From the NCBI GenBank assembly GCA_017535325.1, contig JAFXUC010000029.1, forward strand, positions 78,878-142,877: a stretch of DNA of 64,000 nucleotides, read 5' to 3'. This document shows, piece by piece, positions 54,769-63,875 of the stretch (position 1 is its first letter; every line of letters starts with the position of its first letter). The notes beneath the pieces are model-generated. The model did not search any database and was not told where the DNA came from. It saw only the letters and a list, made by a program, of their open reading frames with translations. The position numbers were made by a program, and so were the translations under genes. The stretch comes from Bacteroidales bacterium (lineage in GTDB: Bacteria; Bacteroidota; Bacteroidia; Bacteroidales; UBA3824).

Positions 54769-55944
54769 ATGATAAAAAAGGTACTTTTAAGTGTTTTGGC
54801 TGCCGGTGTAATGTATCCTGCTGCCGCACAGTTTGAATTTAAGACGGTAAAAGAATTACCGATTTCAAGCGTTAAAAATCAACACCGCAGCAGCACGTGC
54901 TGGTGTTTTTCTACGCTCAGTTATTTTGAAAGCGAACTTATGCGCTTGGGCAAAGGTGAACTGGACTTTTCTGAGGCTTTCGTTGTCAACAAAACAATGA
55001 TGGACAGAGCCGAAAAAGCAGTGAGAACGCATGGCGACGTATCTTTTTCGCCCGGAGGATTTGCTTATGATGTGGCTTATTGCTGGAAATATTACGGAAT
55101 TATTCCGCAAGAAGCAATGCCAACAATGGGAACTCTTTACGGTGATAGTCTTCCTAACAACAACGAACTTGACAAAATCACTGAAAGTTACGTTACGGCA
55201 ATCGCAAAAAGTGATGCGAAAAAACTTTCTCCGCTTTGGAAACAAGGACTTCAATCAATTTACGACACATATCTCGGCAAATGTCCCGAAAAATTTACCT
55301 ACAAAGGCAAAGAATATACACCTCAGTCTTATGCAGCGTCTTTGGGCTTAAACATGGACGACTATGTTTCGATAACCTCTTTCACACATCATCCTTTTTA
55401 CGAGAAAATGGTTATAGAAGTTCAAGACAACTGGCGTTGGGATTTGGCTTACAATGTTCCGATGGACGAAATGATGAAAATCATCGACAACGCCGTTGAC
55501 AAAGGTTATACTTTGGCTTGGGGTGCTGACGTTTCGGAACTCGGTTTCTCACGCAACGGTATCGGACAACTTCCCGATGTTAAATCAGCAGAATTTTCAG
55601 GCTCTGACCAAGCGCGTTGGACGGGACTTACTTCTGACTGGTCAAAACGCGAATTTTTGACCTCAAAACCGCTTCCCGAAATCAAAGCAACTCAGGCGCT
55701 CCGTCAGTTAGGCTACGACAACTGGGAAACTACCGATGACCACGGTATGTTAATCTACGGTATCGCAAAAGACCAAAACGGCAAAGAATATTACATGGCT
55801 AAAAACTCTTGGGGAACCGACAATCAATACAAAGGCACTTGGTATTTCACCAAAACGTTTGTCGCCATGAAAACCATTGATGTTATGGTTCATAAAGATG
55901 CAATTCCGGCAGACATCGCTAAAAAATTAGGCTTGAAAAAATAA
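54769..55944 (+). CDS. pepC: C1 family cysteine peptidase (bleomycin hydrolase/aminopeptidase C type), secreted
   Basis: The 391-residue product has a signal peptide (about 1-21, ending AAAQF). The catalytic triad of the papain/bleomycin hydrolase family is visible: Q38 and C44 in KNQHRSSTCWCFST, the His in DDHGMLIYG and the Asn in AKNSWGTD. It therefore acts as an aminopeptidase in the periplasm or outside, trimming peptides. The length is shorter than cytoplasmic PepC (about 440-450), as in secreted Bacteroidota members. It may share a transcript with the acyltransferase gene 6 bases downstream. Confidence 0.9.
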   Translation: MIKKVLLSVLAAGVMYPAAAQFEFKTVKELPISSVKNQHRSSTCWCFSTLSYFESELMRLGKGELDFSEAFVVNKTMMDRAEKAVRTHGDVSFSPGGFAYDVAYCWKYYGIIPQEAMPTMGTLYGDSLPNNNELDKITESYVTAIAKSDAKKLSPLWKQGLQSIYDTYLGKCPEKFTYKGKEYTPQSYAASLGLNMDDYVSITSFTHHPFYEKMVIEVQDNWRWDLAYNVPMDEMMKIIDNAVDKGYTLAWGADVSELGFSRNGIGQLPDVKSAEFSGSDQARWTGLTSDWSKREFLTSKPLPEIKATQALRQLGYDNWETTDDHGMLIYGIAKDQNGKEYYMAKNSWGTDNQYKGTWYFTKTFVAMKTIDVMVHKDAIPADIAKKLGLKK

Positions 55945-55950
55945 TTTTTG

Positions 55951-56841
55951 ATGGCTGTAACGGAATCAGATAAATGGAAAGGAGTAACAGGAGGCGGAAA
56001 TTTCGGTCAGAAATTTCTGATCCTCCTGTTTAAATATTGCGACGTGAGAATCGGGTATTTTTTTATGTATCTGACAATTCCGTTTTATATGCTTTTTGGC
56101 GTCAAAGCCAGAAAGTCAATTCAACATTACTTTCAAAAGGTTTACGGCTATGGTGTTTTCAAGACATTTTTTAAAACTTGGAAAACATACAACACTTTTG
56201 GCAAAGTCTTAATGGACAGATTTTCAATATTTTCAGGGCAAAAACTTAAATTCACGGTTGAAGACGACGGCAACTATCTCTTTTATGACCTCGTTAAGAA
56301 AAACGACGGTTTTATGATGGTCGGCTCGCATACGGGAAATTTTGAAATCTGTGGTTATTTGTTAAGACAAGACATAAAAAAAATCTACGCTTTGGTTTTC
56401 GGAGGCGAAGGGCAAATGCTTCAACATCAGAGGCTTATAAAATTCAAAGAAAACAACGTAGAAATGCTTGCCGTTGAAGACGATATGTCGCACCTTTTTA
56501 AAATCAATTCCGCTTTGCAAGACGGCGACATCGTAACAATGCCCGCTGACAGAGCCTTAGGCAGCCCGAAAACAATCCGTTGTAAATTCGGGTTGACGGA
56601 GGCGGAATTTCCGACAGGACCTTTTTCTGTTGCGGCGATACGCGGCGTGCCGGTTTTGGCGGTTTTTGTCTTCCGTGAAAAAACTTATCATTACAAGGTG
56701 ATTGTCAGGGAGTTGAAGGCAGAAGAGGAAAACAGTCCGCGAAAAAAAGCCGCGCTTTTGGCTCAGAAATTTGCCGCAGAACTCGAAACTCAAATCAAAA
56801 ATTATCCGTGTCAGTGGTTTAACTTTTTTGAATTTTTTTAA
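55951..56841 (+). CDS. Lysophospholipid/lipid A acyltransferase family protein (LpxL/HtrB-like)
   Basis: I start at the ATG of 55951 (296 residues). The product has one or two N-terminal hydrophobic segments (IGYFFMYLTIPFYMLFGV), then the acyltransferase motif H-x4-E in GSHTGNFEICGYLL and a second block with MPADRALGSPKTI. Members transfer acyl chains to lipid A or related lipids on the inner membrane. Here it begins a tight operon with a ketosynthase, a ketosynthase-like protein and an SMR-type membrane protein, so it may act on a specialised acyl product rather than on lipid A. That is inference. Confidence 0.85.
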   Translation: MAVTESDKWKGVTGGGNFGQKFLILLFKYCDVRIGYFFMYLTIPFYMLFGVKARKSIQHYFQKVYGYGVFKTFFKTWKTYNTFGKVLMDRFSIFSGQKLKFTVEDDGNYLFYDLVKKNDGFMMVGSHTGNFEICGYLLRQDIKKIYALVFGGEGQMLQHQRLIKFKENNVEMLAVEDDMSHLFKINSALQDGDIVTMPADRALGSPKTIRCKFGLTEAEFPTGPFSVAAIRGVPVLAVFVFREKTYHYKVIVRELKAEEENSPRKKAALLAQKFAAELETQIKNYPCQWFNFFEFF

Positions 56842-56844
56842 AAC

Positions 56845-57924
56845 ATGGTTGAAATCTTTTCCGACAATATTATCTCGCCTTTGGGTTTTACGACAAAGGA
56901 GAATTATGACAACGTAAAACTTTCAAAATCAGGACTTAAAACCGTTGAAAATCTTTTCGGTTTGGACGGAAAATTCACTGTCTCGGAAATAGAAAACGAA
57001 CTCTTGAACTCGGAATTTGAGAATTTTTTTCATAAAAACGCCGCTGAATTTTCAAAACTTGAAAAAATGGCTTTGCTGTCAACTGGCAAGGCAATTTCTG
57101 ATACTGATGTAACAAACAACAGAACAGCGTTTTATTTCTCGTCAACAAAAGGAGAACTTAAAGAGAGCCTTTGGCAAACTGCCCAAAAAATAGCGGAATT
57201 TTTCGGTATAAAAACTACTCCCGTTGTGGTTTCAAATGCCTGCGTTTCGGGACTTTGCGCTGTGATTGCGGCGGCGCGGGCAATTAATTCAGGTCGTATT
57301 GACACGGCGGTCATTACGGGTGCTGACGTGTTGAGTAAGTTTACCGTTTCGGGCTTTTCATCGCTGAAAGCCTTGTCGTCAAAGCCCTGCCGCCCGTTTG
57401 ACATTGAGCGCAACGGCTTAAATCTCGGCGAGGCGTCTTCGACTGTCGTCTTAAAAAAATCCGACTGTGGAAATTTTGTCTCAGGCTCTGTCCGAAACGA
57501 CGCTTATCATATTTCAAGTCCGTCAAAAACTGCCGAAGGTGCTGTTAACGCGCTTAATGACGTGCTGAAAAACGTTGACAAAAATGACATCGCTTTTGTT
57601 TCGGCGCACGGCACGGCAACTTTTTTCAACGACGAAATGGAGGCTAACGCGCTTTTTAGTGTGGGGCTTTTCGATGTGCCGGTCAGCGGTCTGAAAGGCT
57701 GTTACGGACACACTCTAGGCGCGGCGGGGCTTATTGAAACGGTGCTTTCGTTTAATGCCTTAAAGAGGGGAGAGGTTTTGAAAACTCTTGGCTATGAAAC
57801 GCAGGGTGTCAGCAAAAAAATTAACATCGCAACCGAAAACCTAAAAACCGACAAAAAATATTTCGTAAAACTGATTTCAGGATTCGGCGGAGTAAATGCC
57901 GCAGCGGTTTTTAAAAAGAATTAA
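56845..57924 (+). CDS. Beta-ketoacyl-ACP synthase (KAS II-like)
   Basis: The 359-residue product is a condensing enzyme with an intact triad: C133 in SNACVSGLCAV, H255 in SAHGTATFFND and H289 in YGHTLGAAGLIE. It is shorter than FabF (about 415) and clearly different from the fabF at 61726. Such extra ketosynthases occur in aryl-polyene and related specialised lipid clusters of Bacteroidota. It starts 3 bases after the acyltransferase gene and is followed by a gene for a ketosynthase-like protein without a catalytic Cys. Confidence 0.88.
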   Translation: MVEIFSDNIISPLGFTTKENYDNVKLSKSGLKTVENLFGLDGKFTVSEIENELLNSEFENFFHKNAAEFSKLEKMALLSTGKAISDTDVTNNRTAFYFSSTKGELKESLWQTAQKIAEFFGIKTTPVVVSNACVSGLCAVIAAARAINSGRIDTAVITGADVLSKFTVSGFSSLKALSSKPCRPFDIERNGLNLGEASSTVVLKKSDCGNFVSGSVRNDAYHISSPSKTAEGAVNALNDVLKNVDKNDIAFVSAHGTATFFNDEMEANALFSVGLFDVPVSGLKGCYGHTLGAAGLIETVLSFNALKRGEVLKTLGYETQGVSKKINIATENLKTDKKYFVKLISGFGGVNAAAVFKKN

Positions 57925-57928
57925 AAAA

Positions 57929-58543
57929 ATGGCGTTTATAAAAAGTTTTTCATTCTTAAATTGCAGCAATTCTTCATACGGAAAAAATGGAGAAAAGCAA
58001 TTCTTGTCTGATAGTGAAACTCTTGAAAACAACTTTCTTACTATGGTTTACCGTAAGGAAAACTTTAATTATCCGAAATTTTTTAAGATGGATTCAGCCT
58101 CAAAAGCGGGTTTTTTGTGCGCGGAACTCATAAAAGACGGCTTTCCGGAAGACAAAAACAATTTTTCAGTGATAATGATGAATAACTTTTCGTCAAGCGA
58201 AACCGACAAAAACTTTGAGAAGACGATTAGCGACACAGAGGATTACTATCCTTCGCCGTCAATTTTCGTGTATACGCTGCCGAATATTATGACCGGAGAA
58301 ATCTGCATACGGCACGGTTTTAAGGGCGAGAGTTCGTTTTATGTTTTTGAGAAGTTTTTGCCGGAAGAGTTCGTAAATATTGTGGGTGACAGTCTTGAAT
58401 TTTGTGATTACGCTTTGGCGGGCTGGTCTGAATCGGGCGAAAACTCAGCCTTAAAATCGGTTGTGTTTTTAGTCTCGAAAACCTCTGAATCTGAAAAAAT
58501 ATTTGATAAAGAAACCGTAGAAAAAATTTACAAACAATGTTGA
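57929..58543 (+). CDS. Ketosynthase-like protein lacking the catalytic cysteine
   Basis: I prefer the ATG at 57929 (204 residues), 4 bases after the ketosynthase stop; an earlier ATG at 57896 overlaps that gene. The product resembles the N-terminal half of beta-ketoacyl synthases as found in small Bacteroidota proteins annotated 3-oxoacyl-ACP synthase. The segment YPSPSIFVYTLPNIMTGEI is followed by CIRHGFKGESSFYVFE. Where a ketosynthase would have its Cys motif there is none, so it probably acts as a chain-length or partner subunit of the preceding enzyme. This heterodimer idea is inference. Confidence 0.7.
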   Translation: MAFIKSFSFLNCSNSSYGKNGEKQFLSDSETLENNFLTMVYRKENFNYPKFFKMDSASKAGFLCAELIKDGFPEDKNNFSVIMMNNFSSSETDKNFEKTISDTEDYYPSPSIFVYTLPNIMTGEICIRHGFKGESSFYVFEKFLPEEFVNIVGDSLEFCDYALAGWSESGENSALKSVVFLVSKTSESEKIFDKETVEKIYKQC

Positions 58544-58890
58544 AACTTTTGTTGTTATCGCTTTTGCAGTGCGCATGTTTGGCCTTCGGGCAGGTTTTCT
58601 TGAAAATTGCGATGTCAAAAGCCGAAAAATTCCGCTTTGAATGGGAAATCATAAAATCGTATTTAACAAATTGGCATTTGCTATACAGCGGACTTTGCAT
58701 GACAGCCGCAATGCTAATTTGGTTTTACATTTTAAGACATTTTGAATTTTCCGTTGCCTATCCGCTGACAAGTTTCAGTTACGTATTCGGTGTCTTGGCA
58801 GCGGTTTGGATTTTTGGCGAGGCTGTCCCGTTAACGCGATGGATTGGTTTGGGTTTGATAGTTTTGGGAACGTTTTTGTTGTTGAAATAA
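58537..58890 (+). CDS. Small multidrug resistance/EamA-like four-helix membrane protein
   Basis: The 117-residue product has four membrane helices (LLLLSLLQCACLAFGQVFLK, a second near LLYSGLCMTAAMLIWFYI, then SFSYVFGVLAAVWIFGE and WIGLGLIVLGTFLLL) with the Glu and loop pattern of SMR or ArnE/F-type half-transporters. Such proteins work as dimers and move small cations or lipid-linked sugars across the inner membrane. It overlaps the preceding gene by 7 bases, so it is part of the same operon and may flip the product of the acyltransferase/ketosynthase genes. Confidence 0.82.
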   Translation: MLKLLLLSLLQCACLAFGQVFLKIAMSKAEKFRFEWEIIKSYLTNWHLLYSGLCMTAAMLIWFYILRHFEFSVAYPLTSFSYVFGVLAAVWIFGEAVPLTRWIGLGLIVLGTFLLLK

Positions 58891-58896
58891 AAAAAA

Positions 58897-59706
58897 ATGC
58901 GGAAAATTTTGTTTTTGCTGTTTATAGTTTTGTTTGCGGAATCCAAGGCTCAGACCTGCGTAAAACTTTGGGGCGAAAATCCTGACGATTACCGTAAAAA
59001 CAAAGTTAAACTTTATTGTTATCCTGCTGACAGGCAAAAAGATAACAAATGCGCGGTGATTTTTTGTCCGGGCGGCAGTTATTGTTATTTAGCAAAAGAA
59101 AACGAAGGTTTTTATCCGGCAAAAGTATTTCAAAATCAAGGATTTAACAGTTTTGTACTGCTTTATAGACGCGGCATAAAAGGCAACCATTATCCCTCGC
59201 AAATGCAAGATTTGGAAAAAGCATTGGAATATGTAAGAGAGAATTTCAGTTTTCAGAAAATCGGCGTTTGCGGCTTTTCGGCAGGCGGACACCTTTCAGG
59301 AACCTCAGCCGTTTACTTAAAGACTGACTTTAATATAATGATATATCCTGTTGTAACAATGCAAGATGGCTATGTTCACAAAAAATCTCGACGCAATCTG
59401 TTAGGACAGCATTATACCAAAGCGCAAAAAGATTCAATGTCGTTGGAACTCAATACGCAAAAAAAATTGCCGCCTATTTTTCTCATCGCCTGCAAAGACG
59501 ACCCGATAGTAAAATATCAAAATTCTGTCATGCTTGCCGACTCCTTAAAAGCCAGCAATCAGAATTTTAAATTCACACTTTATGAACATGGCGGACACGG
59601 TTTTGGTGTTAACCCGAAACTGATAAAAGGTGCCGACAAAAAAGCCGCTTTTTGGTACGAGGATTTTTTCAACTGGTTTGAGACTGTCGTCTTTTCTTCT
59701 TTTTAG
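58897..59706 (+). CDS. Secreted alpha/beta hydrolase (esterase/lipase, BD-FAE type)
   Basis: The 269-residue product has a signal peptide (about 1-18, ending ESKAQ) and an alpha/beta hydrolase fold. The oxyanion region is FCPGGSYCYLA, the nucleophile Ser is in GVCGFSAGGHL, the acid is near CKDDPIV and the His is in HGGHGFGV. These features match a family that includes bifunctional xylan esterases, but it lies far from the xylan locus and the substrate cannot be told. Its last 38 bases overlap the end of the convergent M1 peptidase gene. Confidence 0.85.
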   Translation: MRKILFLLFIVLFAESKAQTCVKLWGENPDDYRKNKVKLYCYPADRQKDNKCAVIFCPGGSYCYLAKENEGFYPAKVFQNQGFNSFVLLYRRGIKGNHYPSQMQDLEKALEYVRENFSFQKIGVCGFSAGGHLSGTSAVYLKTDFNIMIYPVVTMQDGYVHKKSRRNLLGQHYTKAQKDSMSLELNTQKKLPPIFLIACKDDPIVKYQNSVMLADSLKASNQNFKFTLYEHGGHGFGVNPKLIKGADKKAAFWYEDFFNWFETVVFSSF

Positions 59707-61300
59707 ACTTTTTATCGAAAATAAATTGCGTTTTTTTGACAATAGAGTTTGTAGTTAAAACATCGTTGTAGGGATCAAAAATTATCGCGCTGACATAAAA
59801 GTTGAGCGGAATGTTAAAATCTTGATCTTGCAAGTAATTGTTAAGACGGTAAAACACCTTTTCGCCGTTTTCGCCGCAAACCATCAACGGAATTTTTGAG
59901 CGGAAAAACGGTGTCAGACTGTCTGTTGTCTGCTGCGAAATGCGGATATTCAAAATTGTTTCGTGCTCTTGTTGCCATTTAATTTCGTAAACGGGATACC
60001 CCGCACCGTAAAACCACTGCGCAAAAAACCAGTCAAGATTACGACCTGAAACCGTTTTCACAATGTTTATAAAATCTTCCACTGTGGCATTTTGATAGCG
60101 TAATCTGCTGTCTTTCAGATATTCCCGTATGCAGTTGAAAAACACTCCGTCGCCTAACTCCTTTCTTAACTGATGAAGCACCATCGCGCCTTTTGAATAA
60201 GAGTTGCGGCTGTCAAAAAGTTGGTGTATGTCGTTGGTGTCAGGAATGTTGAGCGAGGATTTTTTGAGTTGGCAGGCTTTCAGGACGGTAACTTTTCTCC
60301 ACTGCGAGTCGTCATAACAACTTGAAAAACCTTTTTCCGCCGCTAAACATTCACAATACGTCGCAAAACCTTCGTGCAGGAAAACGTCGCGCCAACTTCT
60401 CCCCGTTATCATATTGCCAAACCACTGATGCGCCAATTCGTGAATCATCAAATCTAGGTCAAAGTCTCTGATAAAACTCATTGTCTGATGTTCCATGCCG
60501 CCTGCCCAGCCGAACTGCGCGTGTCCGTATTTCTCTTTTATAAAAGGATATTCCCCGAATGAGTCGCAGAGCATTTTGAAAGCCGGAGCGAGCCGCCAGG
60601 TTTTTCTTTTAGCCTGCTCGTAACGCTCAGGGTAGACGTAATTTAAGATTTTGACGGTGTCTTTTCCGGTTACAACGTAGTCGGAATATTCCTTGTATTG
60701 CGTAACGGCAACCGCCAGAAGATAATACGCGCAAGGGTATTTGTGCCGCCATTCTGTAATGCGGGTGCTGTCTGAGACGGTTTCGCTGAAAAGGCTGCCG
60801 TTGGAGACGGCGCGGTATTTTTCAGGACATTCAATAATTATAAAGGCGGAATCTATTTTGTCAGAAATGTCCTGTCTGCACGGAAACCAGTCTTTTGCGC
60901 CGTACGGCTCGCTGAGTGTCCAAAAAACCGGTATGCCGTTGTGCGCGGAAAAACTGACCGACCCCAAGCCCGAACTTTGCGGTACGCCTTCGTAGTCAAC
61001 GGTGATGCTGTCGGTCTCTGACCATCTTCTGTCAGGGGGTATGATTAACAGGTTTTCGCTGCGGTAAAAGGCGACGGTGTCCTTCCCGTGTAAAACGAAA
61101 TTTACTTTTAAGGAGTCCGACAAGTCGATTTTCAGCGGCAAAAGGGAGTTGTCGGTTGAAAAAACTTCCGTTGCTGTGCCTTTTATATATCTGACGGCAG
61201 GGTCAACGCTGAGGCGCAGACGCAAAAATTTCATGTCGAGAGCATACACGCCCGGCACAAAAAGCACTGTTAAGAGATATGACAAGAAAAATTTTAACAT
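59669..61300 (-). CDS. M1 family metallo-aminopeptidase, secreted
   Basis: The 543-residue product has a signal peptide (about 1-20), an N-terminal beta-saddle domain and a catalytic gluzincin domain with H287-E-L-A-H291 and E310 (HEXXH-x18-E). The substrate motif GAMEN is replaced by GGMEH in WAGGMEHQTMSF. It removes N-terminal amino acids from peptides in the periplasm or outside. It lacks the long C-terminal ERAP-type domain. It is convergent with, and overlaps by 38 bases, the alpha/beta hydrolase gene, so no terminator fits between them. Confidence 0.9.
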   Translation of the reverse strand: MLKFFLSYLLTVLFVPGVYALDMKFLRLRLSVDPAVRYIKGTATEVFSTDNSLLPLKIDLSDSLKVNFVLHGKDTVAFYRSENLLIIPPDRRWSETDSITVDYEGVPQSSGLGSVSFSAHNGIPVFWTLSEPYGAKDWFPCRQDISDKIDSAFIIIECPEKYRAVSNGSLFSETVSDSTRITEWRHKYPCAYYLLAVAVTQYKEYSDYVVTGKDTVKILNYVYPERYEQAKRKTWRLAPAFKMLCDSFGEYPFIKEKYGHAQFGWAGGMEHQTMSFIRDFDLDLMIHELAHQWFGNMITGRSWRDVFLHEGFATYCECLAAEKGFSSCYDDSQWRKVTVLKACQLKKSSLNIPDTNDIHQLFDSRNSYSKGAMVLHQLRKELGDGVFFNCIREYLKDSRLRYQNATVEDFINIVKTVSGRNLDWFFAQWFYGAGYPVYEIKWQQEHETILNIRISQQTTDSLTPFFRSKIPLMVCGENGEKVFYRLNNYLQDQDFNIPLNFYVSAIIFDPYNDVLTTNSIVKKTQFIFDKKSKKKKRRQSQTS

Positions 61301-61464
61301 TTTTTATAACAGAAATACGCCGTCAAACTTATTTAAATGTTAAGAAATAAAAATTCACGCTGCAAACTTATAAAAAAATTTTTTTTTTCGCTTGAAAATT
61401 GTTTATTTTGCACCCGAAAATTTTAAACAGAAAACATATTTAAAAACTAAAATTTAAATTAATT

Positions 61465-61701
61465 ATGTCAGACATTTCATCACGCGTAAAAGCAATTATC
61501 GTAGACAAATTAGGTGTTGACGAGTCAGAAGTAACCAACGAAGCAAGTTTTACCAATGATTTGGGAGCAGACTCGCTTGATACCGTAGAGTTGATTATGC
61601 AGTTTGAGAAGGAATTTTCAATTGATATTCCGGATGAGCAGGCTGAAAAAATCATCACGGTAGGCGATGCTATTGCTTACGTTGAAAACAACACCAAGTA
61701 A
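61465..61701 (+). CDS. acpP: Acyl carrier protein
   Basis: The 78-residue acidic product carries growing acyl chains in fatty acid synthesis. The 4'-phosphopantetheine site is S37 in [11 protein letters not shown]. The length is normal. A short AT-rich upstream region (61301-61464) holds a possible -7 box near 61402-61410 (TTTATTTTG), without a clear -33 partner. fabF and rnc follow in the order usual for Bacteroidota. Confidence 0.97.
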   Translation: MSDISSRVKAIIVDKLGVDESEVTNEASFTNDLGADSLDTVELIMQFEKEFSIDIPDEQAEKIITVGDAIAYVENNTK

Positions 61702-61725
61702 TAATTAAAAAAAAGAGAAAATTTT

Positions 61726-62973
61726 ATGGAATTAAAACGAGTAGTTGTAACCGGCATCGGAGCCATAACTCCGATTGGCCACAATATAACCGAGTTTTGG
61801 GATAGCTTAAAAACCGGGGTAAGCGGTGCAGGTCCAATTACCCGTTTTAATCCCGAAAAATTCAAAACACGGTTTGCTTGCGAGGTTAAGGATTACGACC
61901 CGACAAAATATTTTGACAGAAAGGCGGTTGCGAAAATGGACTTGTTTACGCAGTTTGCCCTTATTGCCACGGCGGAAGGCCTTGAAAATTCGGGACTTCT
62001 TGCCTCGGACTTCAAGCATGAACGTGCCGGTGTGATTTGGGGATCCGGTATCGGCGGTATCAACGTGATGACTGCCGAGGTTATGGATTTTGCGCAGGGC
62101 GACGGTACGCCTAAGTTTTCGCCGTTTTTTATCCCGAAAATGATTAGCGACATAGCCGCAGGTTATATTTCGATGAAATATGATTTCAGAGGACCCAATT
62201 ATGCCACAGTATCGGCATGTGCATCTTCGGCACACGCCATCATAGACGCTTTCAACTGGATAAGGCTCGGCAAGGCTGACGTTATTGTAACGGGCGGCTC
62301 TGAGTCTCCTATCGGAATAGCGGCTCTTGCCGGATTCAATTCGATGAAAGCCCTTTCTACCCGCAACGACGACCCGAAAACCGCATCAAGACCTTTTGAC
62401 AAGGACAGAGACGGTTTTGTAATAGGCGAGGGCGCGGGCTGTCTTGTTTTGGAAGAATACGAACACGCCAAAGCAAGAGGCGCAAAAATACTTTGTGAAA
62501 TAGGCGGCGGCGGTGCTTCTGCCGATGCCCATCACATTACGGCTCCCCATCCTGAGGGAAAAGGTGCTATTCAGGTTATGAACATGGCAATCGAAGACGC
62601 CGGCTTAAAACCTGAGGATATTGACTACATCAATGTTCACGGTACTTCTACCGGACTCGGCGACAAGGCGGAGGCAATTGCGATAAAAGAGGTTTTCAAA
62701 GAACACGCATACAATTTGAGCATTTCAAGTACAAAGAGTATGACGGGTCATTTGCTTGGCGGTGCCGGAGCGATAGAGTCTATTGCCTGCGTTCTTGCAA
62801 TGCAGAACAATCTCGTTCCCCCGACAATCAACTTCCAGACACCTGATCCGGATATTGACCCGAGGCTTGATATTACACCGAATAAGGCAAAGGCAAAAAC
62901 AATCAATGCAGCCCTGAACAATACTTTTGGTTTCGGCGGTCATAACGCATCGGTTGTTTTCAAGAAGTTGTAG
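61726..62973 (+). CDS. fabF: 3-oxoacyl-ACP synthase II
   Basis: The 415-residue product elongates fatty acids by condensing malonyl-ACP with acyl-ACP. Catalytic residues are C165 in TVSACASSAHA, a His in INVHGTSTGLGD and a His in SMTGHLLGGAGAIE. The length is normal. It follows acpP by 24 bases and precedes rnc, so the three form one operon. It is the housekeeping enzyme, distinct from the ketosynthase at 56845. Confidence 0.97.
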   Translation: MELKRVVVTGIGAITPIGHNITEFWDSLKTGVSGAGPITRFNPEKFKTRFACEVKDYDPTKYFDRKAVAKMDLFTQFALIATAEGLENSGLLASDFKHERAGVIWGSGIGGINVMTAEVMDFAQGDGTPKFSPFFIPKMISDIAAGYISMKYDFRGPNYATVSACASSAHAIIDAFNWIRLGKADVIVTGGSESPIGIAALAGFNSMKALSTRNDDPKTASRPFDKDRDGFVIGEGAGCLVLEEYEHAKARGAKILCEIGGGGASADAHHITAPHPEGKGAIQVMNMAIEDAGLKPEDIDYINVHGTSTGLGDKAEAIAIKEVFKEHAYNLSISSTKSMTGHLLGGAGAIESIACVLAMQNNLVPPTINFQTPDPDIDPRLDITPNKAKAKTINAALNNTFGFGGHNASVVFKKL

Positions 62974-63001
62974 TCTTTGTCTAAAAAAATGAAAACAAAC
63001 A

Positions 63002-63733
63002 GTGTTTACTGATTTATTGTCATTTTTGAAATTTTTATTCCGTTCCGACAAGAAATTTGTCTTAGAAATAAGACGTATTACGGGTTTTTTCCCAAACCGG
63101 CTTGAATATTACAAGACGGCTTTGATTCACCGTTCGAGGTCTTTGCGCAAGCAGGACGGCTTTTATATCAACAACGAGCGGCTTGAATTTCTCGGCGATT
63201 CGGTTTTGGATTTGCTGATAGGGGAGTACCTTTACAAGAAATTTCCTGAGGAGCAGGAGGGCTTTTTAACGCAGTGCCGTTCGAGGATTGTCAACGGTGA
63301 AAACCTTACGGAACTCACCAAGCATATCGGTCTTGACAAGTTGGTAAGAACGAATGTAAAGAACGGACTTCACGGCGTTCATCTTTACGGTGATGCGTTT
63401 GAGGCTTTTTTGGGTGCGGTTTATTTGGACCGTGGTTTCAAGAAGGCGGGAAAATACATCATCAAGAGGATAATGCCCAAATATTTGAATATAGTTGAAT
63501 TGGAACATCATAATTACAACTATAAATCACAAATGATAGAGTGGGGGCAAAAACACAAAAAAACGGTTGCTTTTGAAACCGACATTGATGCTCCCGGCAG
63601 TAAATATTTTGTGTCAATTTTGAAAGTCGGCGACACCGAGATGTCTTCCGGGATAGGCAATTCAAAAAAAGAGGCAGAGCAAAAAGCCGCTCATGTCTGT
63701 CTTAGAAAACTCGGCGTAATAAAAAGTGAATAA
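63002..63733 (+). CDS. rnc: Ribonuclease III
   Basis: The 243-residue product cuts double-stranded RNA in rRNA and mRNA processing. The signature is NERLEFLGDSVLDLLIGEYL, with the second acidic site in YGDAFEAFLGAVYLD. A C-terminal double-stranded RNA-binding domain follows (GIGNSKKEAEQKAAHVCLRK). The start is a GTG at 63002: an ATG at 62989 leads to an early stop in frame, and the residues after the GTG (FLKFLFRSDKKF) match the usual N-terminal stretch. A terminator follows. Confidence 0.95.
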   Translation: MFTDLLSFLKFLFRSDKKFVLEIRRITGFFPNRLEYYKTALIHRSRSLRKQDGFYINNERLEFLGDSVLDLLIGEYLYKKFPEEQEGFLTQCRSRIVNGENLTELTKHIGLDKLVRTNVKNGLHGVHLYGDAFEAFLGAVYLDRGFKKAGKYIIKRIMPKYLNIVELEHHNYNYKSQMIEWGQKHKKTVAFETDIDAPGSKYFVSILKVGDTEMSSGIGNSKKEAEQKAAHVCLRKLGVIKSE

Positions 63734-63741
63734 GATTTTGA

Positions 63742-63787
63742 AAAAAATGAAGATTCTAATAAAAAAACAGAATCTTCATTTTTTTTG
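63742..63787 (+). terminator. Terminator of the acpP-fabF-rnc operon
   Basis: AAAAAATGAAGATTCT and AGAATCTTCATTTTTT form a perfect 16-bp stem around an 11-base A-rich loop. The T run merges with the -33 box of the next promoter. Confidence 0.88.
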
Positions 63788-63816
63788 CAGTTTTTTTCAA
63801 AAAAACATTATATTTG
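63784..63816 (+). promoter_or_regulatory. Promoter of the last, partial gene
   Basis: TTTG (63784-63787), a 21-base spacer and TATATTTG (63809-63816) match the consensus. It begins in the T run of the terminator before it. Confidence 0.65.
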
Positions 63817-63875
63817 TGCGGTTCATTAGGAACAAAATTTGATGTATTTTTTTTTGTTGAAAAAAAACTGCAACA

